Shown in pieces: positions 1-12,700 of a stretch of DNA of 64,000 nt (position 1 is the first letter of the stretch; every line of letters starts with the position of its first letter). The DNA lies in NCBI GenBank assembly GCA_032718565.1, contig JAVGVS010000001.1:6856495-6920494 (forward strand). Direction: 5' to 3'. The notes beneath the pieces are model-generated. The model searched no databases and was not told where the DNA came from. It worked only from the letters and a program-made list of their open reading frames with translations. The translations under genes were made by a program, and so were the position numbers. This stretch comes from Distichodus sexfasciatus (lineage: Eukaryota; Chordata; Actinopteri; Characiformes; Distichodontidae).

Positions 1-248
1 TCGGGGGGCGAGCTACAACTAATGAGTGTGTAGGACATGAGTCGACGGAAAGATGTGCTCACAGAGGGTCTTGTTTTTGTTTTTTTATTGTTTAGCTAAT
101 CATCACACAAATAGTCATAATGATGCTTTTGTTGGAGAGTCTGGTAAATCAGAAACAAAATGAAGTTTATTGTATGTTGTCTCATATGAAGAATTTGCTT
201 TAGTGGTTGGTTCTAAGACAGGTCATGTTAAAAGATTAAAAAATGTGC

Positions 249-420
249 ATTACATTTACGTCACTTCCATTTTACGAATTGCACTGACAGTCTCTCTGAG
301 AGCAACTTGGGGTTAAGGGTCTTGGTCAGAAACCCAATGAGGGAAGAGGTGGAGGTAGGATTCGAATCCACGACCTCTTGCTCTGGAGGCCAGAGTCCTG
401 TCCACTAGACTGCCACCACT
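249..420 (-). repeat. SINE-B copy, minus strand
   Basis: Shares agcaacttggggttaagggt, gattcgaatccacgacctct and the head gtccactagactgccacca with the full copy at 50011. Confidence 0.7.
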
Positions 421-539
421 GTCAAAATATACACTGTGCTACCATAAGTTTATAGAAGAGAGAAATAGGGATCTAACAATCATAAATATAATAAAAACTG
501 AATTCAACCATAAGAAAAATTTTTTTTTATCTCTTTACA

Positions 540-560
540 TTATTTATATACTGTGTGTAT

Positions 561-641
<81 letters not shown>

Positions 642-653
642 GTATATAAATAT
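540..653. repeat. AT-rich palindrome around a (TA)n tract
   Basis: The flanks atttatatactgtgtgtat and atacacacacagtatataaat are inverted copies on both sides of a long TA run, so the whole 114 bases can fold back on itself. Confidence 0.85.
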
Positions 654-1285
654 ATATATACATAAAATGTCAGATATTGACCCTGAAATATATTGCTATA
701 TATCTTCTCAGCTCTCTTGTTTGCATTGTATCCCTGTTGACAAGCCCTTGAGGTCTGTCCCTGCTGCTGAATCTCCACCTAGACGGCAGGAAGGATGTTT
801 GTGGTTGTGCGTCTGAAATTAATCCTCTTCCTCTTCCTGTCTTTCCAGCCAGCGTCCCAGACTGCACTTCATGTGGTTCTAGTGCTGCTCTTAATTAACA
901 CACACACTTGCACACACACTCTCACACTTGCAGTTTTACACCCTTCTCACCTTACAGCACTTTAAATGAATGAGCCCACCAGGCTGGACTGTGTCAGCAG
1001 AAGTAAAGCCGGGTGGGAGGTTGACCTCATGGGGGGGCGCTGATTGAAAGGACAGTCGGGGCTCTCCCAGCTCCTGAACTACATTTGCAGGACCTTTCTT
1101 TCATCAGTTGTTCCAGTGTGCTTGAAATAATTCCAGTTTAAAGGATGTCAATGTGGGATATCAGCTTCCTCCAAATGTAATTAAGCAGCCAAGAAGTTTA
1201 ATATGATTTTTGTTCTTGTTTTTTGGCTGTGTTTATCTCACAATCATTTTTTATTTTCAGTGGGTTTTTTTTTATGATTTCTAAT

Positions 1286-2125
1286 CAGAGGTCGTCCGAT
1301 ATTGGTTTTTCAGGGCCGATACCGGTATAGATTATTGCTAGTTAACGGGACCGATAACCAATATTTGGCACTTATATGCAAAAAAGAAAAGAAAATATGT
1401 GAAATTTTGAATGTTGCAGACACCAAGCTCAGCTAAAAACTCTCCTCTCTCCTCTTCTCCTTCTCGTGTGTGAATGTGGTGTGAGTGACAACCAGGCTTC
1501 AGCGTTAGTTAGCTACTACTTGTGCAGTGTTAATTTTGACAGCAAACTTTGATTTAGTTTTAGTCATAGTCTTTTGATGAAAATATCATTTAGATTTAGT
1601 CATAATTTAGTCATCTAAATTGTTTTAGTTTTAGTCTAGTTTTAGTTGACTAAAATCATAGGGTTTTAGTCAACTAAATCTACAATAGTTTTAGTCGGCT
1701 AAAATATGAAGTGTAAACGATAATCCATGTTTTAGTTTCCCTCGTACTTCTGAAGATGAAATAAAAACGTTATCAATTTGTTATGGAATGGTATTAAGGT
1801 TTAAATGTGCAATACACATTGGCATAGTTATTGTCTCGTTTCCATCAGAGAAAAAAGGTCGTTGACTAAAACTATGACAAATTTTTCGTCAACGAAATGA
1901 ACAGTGTACTCGTGTGACATATGGGCAGTCAGACACTGTTGTGGGCAGAGCATTAAATGACAGCAAACGGCACAGAGAGAAGAGACGGCAGTGGAGCCAC
2001 AGTAGCGCACCTTGTAATTACTTAATATTGGTGATGGTCAAAATTAAACACCAATACCGATAATCAGCAAAATGCCTAATATCGGCCTCACATAATGGGC
2101 TCTGCCAATAATTAGTCGACCCTTA
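1286..2125. mobile_element. hAT-type element with perfect 8-bp duplication
   Basis: 840 bp starting cagaggtcgtccgatattgg and ending ttagtcgaccctta, with target duplication TTTCTAAT (1278-1285, 2126-2133). Subterminal ccgata motifs at both ends. No transposase. Carries a nested element (1525-1906). Confidence 0.85.
1525..1906. mobile_element. Nested hAT-like element, CAGTGTTAATTTTG ends
   Basis: 382 bp with CAGTGTTAATTTTG on the left and cgaaatgaacagtg on the right. Flanking 8-mers tacttgtg (1517-1524) and tactcgtg (1907-1914) match at 7 of 8. The interior is rich in ttttagtc/gactaaa motifs. It lies inside 1286-2125. Confidence 0.75.
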
Positions 2126-3543
2126 TTTCTAATACTTGGTAGCACATATAATTCAATCTAAATTCATCAATAGATACGTTATCTAAACAGCGTTATCTAG
2201 TTCTGGACTATGGGTTTAATCTTAATTCTAACACAAAACTCTTAATTTGAAACCGTTCATTTTTAGGAATTGTTTGGATCATGGCTGCACTAGAAATCAA
2301 AAGAAGCGGAATTGAGGCATCTCTTTTTTCTCCCAGAACTAACTTTAGGATGCTTGTCTAGACCTTATAAAACCCCGTCCAAAACAGATTCTCCTTGCTT
2401 CATCATTTTTGATGCACCTGTTTGCTAGGGTTGTGCCGCTGCGACGTCTCCGCTTGGGTTCAGGAAGCACATTCAGATCCGTGTCTGCTCGCAGACAGAG
2501 AGGCAGGCAGGCAGCATGGGGCTGGTGAGAGGTTGGCAGGCAACAAAAATAGTTGATCCGGTGAGGATGGTGTAATAGTGAGGAGCTCAATCTCTCCAGC
2601 CCCTCTCCCCTGTCAGTAGGTGTTTGGGTGTATTACATGCAGGCCTCTGCGTTGTTTTATAAATAGCCGGAGCTGTCCAGCGCGATTAGGCGAAAATGCG
2701 GCCAGGAGCCACGGTGTTGTCAGCTGCACACACTCCGCAGTGTCACAGAGACGGTCAGTCATGTCACACGACATGAGCACATCCGATTGCGCTTGACAGA
2801 TCCGCGTACGCGCTGCACCTCCCCTGGGCCCCACGCGATCCACTTTAATCAGGTGCTTTGTTATGCCAGTCTTAGCTAATATATTGTAATCAACAAAACA
2901 AAGCTGGGCATTTCGCCTGACTGAGTGCCTGTGCATGTGACAGCCGCAACAACCTGTTTCTATCCAGATCCCTACCTATAGAAGTGGATTTATACAACAT
3001 GATTTTAATCTTACTCCACTCCAGATTCTTAGCTGGAGTGAGTTGAAAGTACTTTGTCGTAGTCTGAAAATTTGTAGGTAGTCAGCTCCGAAAATCGTGA
3101 GTATGAAAGGCACTCCAACTGCTTTTTGGCCTCTTCTCTGCCTATTGAAGGGATTGTAGTATGTCAAACCAGGGTAAACTCTCAAGTTCTACTGTGTAAA
3201 CTAGAGCCAGGCTGATAAATTGTCTGCAAATAGAAATTTTCACATAAATTAGTATCGGACTTTATAACGACTGATAAATGGCAATTAATATAATAAAAGG
3301 AGAAAGTGTTACCCTTGTTATAAGTGTTGTCATGGTGTAGGTTGTCCACCAAAGGGCACTTGACCACGGTTAATGACGGTTAAAGACCATATCGATCCAG
3401 CTCTTGTGCGAAGTTAGACTCCCTAGACTTTTCATATTCTGTATGATAAATCCAGTGGCAATTTTTGTCTTTTGGTTGCGTTGTTTTTATTTATCACATT
3501 TTCACAGCATATAAGACTTCTCTCTTTTTTCCCCTCTTCTCAG

Positions 3544-3712
3544 GTCTGTGTTCCCCATCCATCCATCATTCCGCGTGATCGCCCTGGCCGAGCCCCCGGT
3601 GGCTGGCAGCAGCTCTCAGCAGTGGCTGGGCCCCGAGCTCCTTACCATGTTTTTCTTTCACTCTGTCAAACCTCTAGCCAAGGTGGAGGAAGCCGCAATC
3701 ATCCACAGCATG
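3544..3712 (+). CDS. vwa8: vwa8 exon 1 of window
   Basis: Encodes residues 1-56 of the visible protein, after a leading base that completes the previous codon. It contains HPSFRVIALAEPP, matching the sensor-1 region of AAA module 1, then QQWLGPELLTMFFFH. Acceptor is tctcag, donor gttagt. The position matching the sensor-1 Asn of module 2 is Glu here, as I recall it also is in the human protein. Confidence 0.96.
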
Positions 3713-6700
3713 GTTAGTACACGAGCTCACAACAGGACAGTCTTCAGCAGCTGGGTCAAGTGTAGTTATTGTGTTTATTATGAAGTCAGAGCAAGAGGTT
3801 CTTTCTCTTTAGCCTTTGGATCTTCTCTGTTTTTTTGGTCTTTTTCCTGCTCTCTGTTCTGTTCTGTTCACTCTTCCGTTCAGTTTTACGTGACTGAATG
3901 TGTCAGGTGAGGGCAAGGCAAGATGGCCTTTGGGCTTTGTACACGTAGACAAAAATAACTACATTGATACACCAGTTCAGTGCTTAACGGGGCACAGTAT
4001 CAATCCAAAATGAAAACATCATTCTTGCCCCTGCCAAGAATCTGCTAGACAACAGGTTTTGTCACAATTTTTATTAGTTGCAATTAGGGGTGGGCGATTT
4101 TACCTCAAACAATAATCACGATTAATTTAACGTTAGGGTTTGGGTTAGGTTTAGGGTCAGGTTTAGGGTCATTAATGAAATTTTTTTATATTTTTGGTTT
4201 TATTGTTTCTTTTTTGCCCCATAGTTCACTGGCCAGGTTGTAGTAATGCTCAAACATTAAAGCTGGGATATTTTTCTAATAAAGCGTGCTTGTATTAACC
4301 GAATTGAAAGATAATTGAACGTTCATGATTACTTTGATTAGGGGTTCTGGATGTCAGTTTTAGATGAAGTGTTCTGCACTATCGCAATGCAGGCTGAAGC
4401 TCAGGAAAAAAGCATATGACATTGTCTCATATCGATCTCTGGCTCCTGAATTGAATCGGATCGAAATAGTATCAGAAAACGCTCTGTCTTATCAACAGTC
4501 AGCAAAACGGTGTGTTGTTATGTTAACGTATTGGGATGAAACTCGTACTAGATGGAAGAGCTTGCTGAGTTGCTGGGGTTTGTGTGTGTGAACAGGACAA
4601 GTCTTAACTGATTGAGTGAGTTGTGTGTGGGCAGGCGAATATTGGATTTCCCTCCCCCTGTGCCTTTTTGCCAAAGCTTCGATCTGTTGCACTCATACAG
4701 ATGTGCAGGGCTTGTCTGAGCTAAACTGTGCTCACTGTGTCTCCTGCAGACTCCTAATGTTCCTAAAGAGGCAGTGGAGCAGCTATTGCATCTCACACAC
4801 AGCCTGAGGAGAACCAACGACCCGACGGTAAGAAACACACGTCTCCCCCTAATGTCAACAAGGCAAATACGCTGCATCTATGTGCTACACTCGTGTCGAT
4901 ACCAATAAGAATTCCTCTCTGAAAAGAAATGTTAGGAGTCCATAATATATACTTTCAGCAGCATTGTCATGACGTGCATGTGCACAATAGCCTCTTTTCA
5001 GGATGTGCTGTAAGACAAATCGAACAAGTGACGCTACTCCTCTTTTGCTGTTTGTTTTGAAAGGAAAACTTGCCCTTTTGTCATTTTTGTGACTCCACTA
5101 CGAGTGAAGTCTGTTAGGTGTAATATCATGTAGTCAGATTTAAACATTGTTGGAAGAATTTCAAGAAAGAACCATTCATACTCAAAAAAGAAGTCCACTC
5201 TATAAATGTATTTCTCAGTTTTTAATTTTTAGTTTTCCATGCACATTCTCTCTCCTAGAAAACGCCTAAACTAAAATGCAAGTTATGCAAGTCGTTTGGT
5301 AAAAGGTTTCTATATTTTTATAGCACTAGGGGACAGTTGATAGTGTAACGGTAAGAGCGTTCGCATGTGATCCGAAGGTGGCCGGTTTGAATCCAAGGAC
5401 CGGTAAAGACATCACTGAGTTACTCATGAGGAATGTACCGTCCCTAAGCACTGCTCTTCGGGCGCCAGCATTGGCAGCTGCCCGCTGCTCCTTCACGGAT
5501 GGGTCAAATTCAGAGGGCACATTTCATTGTAGTGCACTGTGTGCTGTGCTGTGGTGTGTTCACAATGACAAAAAACCACTCACTTTGACTAATAATCACT
5601 GAAAAATTTGGAGTGTCATATTCTCCCAAAATTGTCCCTACATTATGTGCCATATCATCATATCTTATTAATATATTGTTAAATGTAATGTAACCCAAGA
5701 AATTTGTGACATTGTTTTGCTGAATTGCTTAATATGTAGATACATTTCTAATATAGAAATTATTGTTCGTTAAATGTTCGTGATAATCAATTCTCATCTG
5801 CAGTAGACCATCAACGTTTAGTGTGTGTGTGTGTGTGTGTTTTCTCCCTAGGCCCAGTCTCTGGCATCCTCTTTATCCACCCGGCAGCTGTTGAGAATCT
5901 GTCGCCGTTTGTCTCAGTATCCCGAAGAAAGCATCGCTCATGCAGTCAACAAAGCCTGTTTGTCCCGGTAACGCCAGCTTTCACATCATGTAGCAAACTA
6001 ATACAGTCATGGGAAAAAAATCAGGACACCCCATGAGAATGTGTCTTCATGGACATAGATAACCATGTGACCTCAGTTTTAATGAGAGATTAAGGTTAGA
6101 ACTAACATCATGTGACTGAGGTTTGCCAGAGAACACCTAGACATGCACCACGATTACTGGAACAACATGCTTTGGATATATGAATATGAAATAGCATTTT
6201 TTGGACGCAGTAGCAGGTCTTTGGCAGTATTTGAGCAGAAAAACCTCATACCAGCAGTGAATTGTGTGGGTGGAAATGTCATGGTTTGGGGCTGCATTAC
6301 TGTGGCATGGCCTGGCCAGCTCAACATCACAGAATCCCACTATGAATTCTTCATTGTATTAGAGGGTGTTTGAGGAAAATGTCAGACCATCTGTCCAAAA
6401 TAATTGAAGCGGAAGTGGAGGTGGATCAAGCAAAACATTGTATTAAATCCACCAGAGAGTGGCTCAAAAGAAAGAAGTGAAGAGTTCTGGAATGATCAAA
6501 GCCCTGATCTTAATACCATGGAGATGAAGTCGGCTATGCATGCACGAATTCCCTTAATCATCACACAGATGAAACTTAGATGAATACTGATGTTGATGTT
6601 TTCTTAATAAAGTAAACTAACTATATAACGTCCTAATTGTTTCACGTGTCTGTATATATTTTAGCTCACACTTTAAACCATTTTTGTTCAAAAGTCCTTT

Positions 6701-9700
6701 TTTGAGGCTCTTTATTGCTTTTAATGGAGCAGTTGTCTCCCTGCTGCACGTGTAGGTTCCTGCCCAGCCTGGCACGCTCCTCTCTACAGAAAAACCTGTC
6801 AGACTGTTCAGTAGAGGAGCAGCCTGACTCAACAGCAGAGCTGAAAGAGGACCACACCTGTAAGTTACAATACACACACACACACACACACACACACTCC
6901 TATTCGCTGTACCATGGACGAGGTAAGTGCAGGTCACTTTTCAGCGTGTCCCCAGCTATTTTAGTACTGCTCTCAACCTTTTAGCCTGCACCATTTGCTC
7001 ATGCCGTCTGGAAGGAATGGATTCAGGATATTCGATTATAGATGTGCTGTGTGCTGTCAGTGAAGAACAGATGGTTGAAATAGATTTTTTGGTGTGCATG
7101 TGTTGAAGAGAGGCTATATTTCAGTGTCTAATTGAAAGGTCATCGCAATGGCTGAATGGCTCGTTTTTTTTCCCTGAAATCTCTCTCTTTCACTCTCGTT
7201 CTCATGCTCCCCCGATCCTCCTCCTCCTCTCACCAGGCATGGCAAAGGACGGAGTTCTCACCATAGGAAAGGTCTCAGCTCCTGTTTATAGCCCTGATGA
7301 GAAGATGAAGGTTCCTGATGTGCTGTTTTATGAGAATGCTCAGGTGAGTGCATGTGCAGGATGAAAATAGATTGCAGCGTTATTGTTACTCTCTCCTGCT
7401 TCACCTCAGGGACAGTAAGAGGTCTCCTACCAGTGCTAGGTGATGAAACGATCCCACACAAGTAGGCGTAACAGAACAGCAGCCAGCCAAATTTTGCATG
7501 TTGCAATTTTGGCCTGTCATCATCTAGAAGTTACCATCATCCTCTGAGCGTTTACAGTGTGATGTGGGTATGAAGAACAATGACGGATGAAGAAAAAAGC
7601 AGCACTGCGCTCCCTGTAAAAATGAGCTGTTTACAGGCATTTTCGGTGTAAATTCCATTCTGAGTCTGCCTCGGCCGACGGTGGTGTTAGCAAAGCCTTG
7701 GTGTGACATCAAGATAAATTTGTAAAATAACAATATTGTGAAAGTGAGTGATTATTTGTCATTGTGAACACACCACAGCACAGCACACAGTGCACCACAA
7801 CAAAATGTGCCCTCTGCATTTGACCCATCCATGAAGGAGCACTGGGCAGCTGACAAGGGCAGCGCCTGGGGACGGTACCTTGCTCATGAGTAATTCAGTG
7901 CTATCTTTACTGGTCCTGGATTCGAAACTGCGACCTTCTGATCACGGGCTGAACACCCTGTCGTTACGCCACCAGCTGCCCCACTTTATGAGGATTCCAT
8001 GAAGAAAGCATTTTAAAAGTTGTTTGTATATCAAAAAGCAGAAAAAATGCAAGCAATGCTGCAGATAACCCCCAGTATACACTGCTGGGCAAAAAAAAAA
8101 AGAAGCAAACAGAGTTTCTATGCGTACGTTTTTATTCAAACAAATACAAGGACAACAAGCAGGAAGCAACACAATATTGTATACACCTAGTGCACATTTT
8201 AGCATGGAACGGCTGATAGTGTCAAGTTGTAGGATCATTAACCTCAGTTTAATTTGTGTCCAAAATAGTTCCACTTTGGCACACATCATGGCCACACTTA
8301 ATAGTAGACCATTTAGGAGCACTGACTAGTTGTGGGAAGCAATCAGACATGAATAGACAGCACTGATGCAGCACACTGTGAAAGGCCGTAAGACAGCACG
8401 CCCAAACTGCTGAGTTCACTAAAGACAAACAAGCTGTTCACTTCCTAAATTCTATTCTGACTACAAACAGTGCAGACAATGTTGTCAAACACTGTTAAAT
8501 ATTTCACCTGGATTTATTAAACAAGAAAACAATCATAAAACATGCAATAAATTGTGTTTGCCTGTTTTATTTTTTGCTCCAGCAACATATAGACAGGCCT
8601 GAATGGTGCGTTATTCATCTGCGTTCCTGCTTTGGCTCTTTGGTAATGCCACCGTGCAAGCCGTCAGCCGTGGTGCTGCCACAGCCACGTCGAGATGTTT
8701 CCGTCCTCACGAGGAGAAGGAGCAAGGGATGACCCAGATACGCCTCCCTCCCTCCCTCCCGCCCTCCCTCCCTATGTCTCTGACACTTCTCCCCTGCTGT
8801 GCCGTTTGGAGGAAGTGAAAAAGGCAGCTGAGGCGGAGCAGGAGAAAAAGTTCTGCTCTGTCCCACTTCCGAATGACCTGCTTTTTGTCTTTCGAGCACG
8901 GCCAGGAGAGAAGTGGAGCGCGCCGCTGAGGCATAAACCAGGACGTGACGCTTAGATATAGCAGGCCAGACCCGGCAAAGACTGTTCACATGCGTACTCT
9001 TAGGAGTGAACAGAACAACTTTGTGTCCCTTTGTTATTTATATTGTTGAACCGAATGAATATAGGTAGTCATAGTGTAATGGTCAGGAAGCCAGTTCAAA
9101 TGCCAGATCAAATGACCGTTGAGGAATGTACTGCCCACCAGGCACTGACACTATAGTTTATCCAAACCGCTTATTCCCTGTTGGAGTCGCGAGGACCAGA
9201 GCCTATCCTGGGAACTACAGGCGCAAGGCAGGGACCCAACCTGGGCAGGAGCCAACACAGTGCAGGAGTCACCATGCTTTTGGACTGTGGGAGGAATCTG
9301 GAGCACCCGGAGGAAACCCACACAAACACGGGGAGAGCATGCAAACTCCGCATAGAAAGACCCTACGGCTGACCTCGGGATCGAACCCAGAACCTTCTCA
9401 CTGTAAGATGGCAGCGCTAACCACTGCGCCACCGTCCCGCCCAAAAGCAGATCATATTGACGCGTATTGTGTTGCGGCACTTATTAAACATGAACTCTCT
9501 GCAAATACACGAATGTACATACTCTGCTCAAATATAATCCAAACAATCTAAACAGCCGAGTAGTGAACCTTCCCACGATCATTAATCAGTCTGGAAAGAT
9601 ATTGGGCTCTCAGTTTTGTCCAGTTATTTGGGTCAAGCAGATCCAGTTTTTATTGTGACGTGAATTGGCTTTGACAGAGTGGATATTCAGCAGCATTTTC

Positions 9701-12700
9701 AGTGCTGTCTTGTGCAGGCTTTTTATTATACCTCTGTTCTTTTCTTGTTACTTGTGACCTCTCTGTAGCACATGATGGTGATGGAGGACATGTTGAAAGA
9801 CTTCCTGCTGGGGGAACACCTGCTGCTGGTAGGAAACCAGGTAAATAAGAGGCATCGTCACTAAACATGAAGCTCTTCCCACTGTTGTTCGGTGCTTTCC
9901 TGCTTCCTATTCTACTGCTGTTTTTTTGAAGGTCCCATATTATGAAAAAAAAACACTTTTTCTGTTCTTTGGACATCCATTTGGGTCTGTACTGCCTCCA
10001 CACACACTGTAAGTGACTAAAAATGGTCAATTGTATTAGTATTGACCATTTTAGTATTAAACAAACCTTTCAGATTTCTCCCCTACTTCCATTTTTTCTT
10101 GCAAGCGCAAGCGTAGGAATCGCAGAGAGGAAGTCTGCTGGTGGAGTGGATGGCCTGTTAGCAGCAGCCATGTAGATTGTTTTCACGTGAGGCTCATTTG
10201 CATTTAGGAATACTAATGAGAAGCAGCCCGTTTGGAAAGAGACTGAAAGAGAGGAATAAAAAGCAGGCAAAAATGCCTATTCTGAGAGATATTTTCAGCA
10301 AACTACTTCAGAGACATGTTTAGTGGAGCTCATAGACCTATTTTAACTTGTTGAGGAAATGGTCTAATATGGGACCTTTAGCAGCGTAAATAAAACCCCA
10401 ATGCAATGATTGGCAAAGCTCATAAACCCATATTTTATTGACAGTAAAACACAGACTGTAGAACTGAGAAAAAGGACCATTTTGAGAAAAGAATGTCATT
10501 TTGTTTGCACTGGCAAGCGAAACGTTACAGCACAAGAAGCGTAAGTTTCATCTTCAAGTCAACATAGATGTGGCGTTTCAGTGTGGATCAGAGGCGTGTA
10601 GATGGACAGACAGGTTGGAGTAGGACTCGTTGTGCCCCACAGTCACTGCTCACTCGCCCACTCACTTCTATACTTGACTCCCTCGTCCCCGTAGGGGCAG
10701 CTCAAAGCCGGGACGGAGGGAGTGGGCGCGTTCACGGCTGTCACGCTGAGCCTTGTGAGGCCAGACAGACTGACACATGCATGAGAGCGTGTCCTGGTCA
10801 ACCTACTCAAGTGGGGTTTTTTTTGTTCAGACATGCAGGAGTCTTATAAAGTGTTAACGGGAAGAGATTTCACTTTTGTATTTGATTGGATAGGTTAATT
10901 AAACTTGAAGTGATGCAGCGACTAGATTCTCATTTCTTCCACAAAAGAGATATCCCATGGTTGTAGAAAAGATGATAGTGTTTCTGAAGACTCAAATTAT
11001 TAGTCGGCACTAAAATGATTGGTCTGGATGGATATAGCTGGAAAGCAATCTTGTCTATGATAAGTGATCGCTAAAAGTAAATATAACTGCAAGTAATGAT
11101 TACGGGGGCCATGCAGTTTGCAGCTTTATCAGTTTTTGACGAATCGAAGTGGACAGACGTTGAAAAATGACACGTTTCATCCTTTTATCTAGGGTGCTAC
11201 GGTTCAAAACTTATTAGGCAAAACGCAGAATAGCTTATTATAGCGCCACCAACTGGCAGAGTGGTGCAATTTTTTTGCCTGAGTAGTGGGAGGGGTACCA
11301 GACCTACCTGCCAAATTTCAAAGCTGTAGCCCACCCAGAGCCGGATTTCTATGACACTCAGTGTGTGGCATTGCAGTCCTATGTCAAGCCCACCACATTT
11401 ATTTGCATATTACAGCCAAATGAAGACGTAAATTAAAAATGTGCTCAATAATAATTAAAGAAGAATGTCTTGGGATTCAAATGATACCAGTTGTATGCAG
11501 ATTGGATAAAAATCCAGGAACTAGTTCACAAGAGATGGTTTTGCATTTTATGCAAATTAGCGGCAAATCCAATATGGCGGAAATAGATGTGATTTTTGAG
11601 AATCAGAGCTACGGTTCAAAAGTTATTAGGCAAAATGCAAATTTGTTTGGAAAAACGCAAAATAGCTTATTTTGGTGCAATTTTTTGCCAAATTTCAAAG
11701 CTGTAGGTCTTACAGTTTTTTCTCCACAACGCATTTTAAGTCAGAAAAAAAAAAACTCAGAAAAAAAATCAGCACGATTCCAATAGGGTTCCACGCAGTG
11801 TTCCCCCTAAGCATGGCCCCCTAAAAATGAAAAATTGCTGCGTATGTTGATCAAAACAATCAAAGACACAATCAAAGCTAAATCCATTACAACAATCTAT
11901 TAGGTTATACAACGTTTTTTGGCCAGGCTGAGAATTATGCCACTGTCATATTTATTAAAGATGTTCATTGCTATTTGACAGTCACAGTGCTCCAGGTTTA
12001 CAATATGTTAATATTAATTTGTCGACAGGGTGTGGGGAAAAACAAAATTGTAGACCGGTTCCTGCAACTCATGAACCGACCCAGAGAATATCTACAGCTT
12101 CACAGGTAAAAACATCTTTTACTAATGTTCAAACCTTTTCTTTAAATACTGCTACATGCTGCATTGGTGGCCTTCTATAAAAGACATTTGAACATATTTC
12201 CACTTCCAAATAAGGAAAGGCCTTTATCTAGTTACAGTACATCATGTCCAATTGGGAGAATTAGTCAGTAATTTAGTCATATGACATTTATGATTTATCA
12301 ACACCGATGAGGTAGAAGACAGTATATCAATAGCCAGCTTTTATGTGCAGCTCCATGTGAGCTTTTGAAGTAGTAAACAAGTTGTTATTATGATTTATCA
12401 AAGCGCTTTTTCCATTAGGATGTGAATCTTCTCAGTGTTTTTGCTCCACGTCTGGTCTAGAATGAAAAAGGTCCCTCTTTCCAAGGGTAGAGCAAATTAT
12501 TTTTGTCCCTCATAAATTAGGACACCTGTCTGAGGGACAGAGAGAATTGTAGCTGTTAAAGCTGTACTTTTGCCTTTGAAGAAGTCCTATTAATAGACGG
12601 AGAACCGCATGGATCTGCCAGTAGGTTGGCAATAAAGCCTCTCACCCTAACCAGGAAAGGTGCTGGTGGCATACAGAGCAGCAGGACAAAATGTCACATT

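Larger units (their letters stand above)
1..3543. other. vwa8 intron upstream of the first visible exon
   Basis: No exon was found here. It holds a SINE-B remnant (249-420), an AT-rich palindrome (540-653), a hAT-like element with another nested in it (1286-2125), and a GC-richer unique block (about 2600-2900) with no reading frame I recognise. The rest is unremarkable A/T-rich sequence. Confidence 0.7.
4828..5851. other. Intron 2
   Basis: 1024 bp. Contains one SINE-A copy (5329-5590) and ends with a (GT)10 tract (5821-5840) placed directly before the acceptor pyrimidines. Nothing else recognised. Confidence 0.7.
7344..9768. other. Intron 5
   Basis: 2425 bp. Holds SINE-A on the minus strand (7738-7982), a probable Tc1-like fragment from about 8077 (the phrase tacactgctgggcaaaaa is a common fish Tc1 end, but no partner end was found), a CCCT-rich patch (8744-8774), a SINE-A head remnant (9063-9149) and SINE-C (9155-9443). 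Confidence 0.6.
9841..12028. other. Intron 6
   Basis: 2188 bp. Holds an inverted-repeat element (9929-10378) and an unclassified repeat with internal direct copies (11203-11720). Between them is unique sequence with no recognised signal. Confidence 0.6.

Noticed and set aside
527..816. Open frames over the TA tract
   Set aside because: Tyr/Ile repeats from the microsatellite and palindrome. No splice signals or family similarity.
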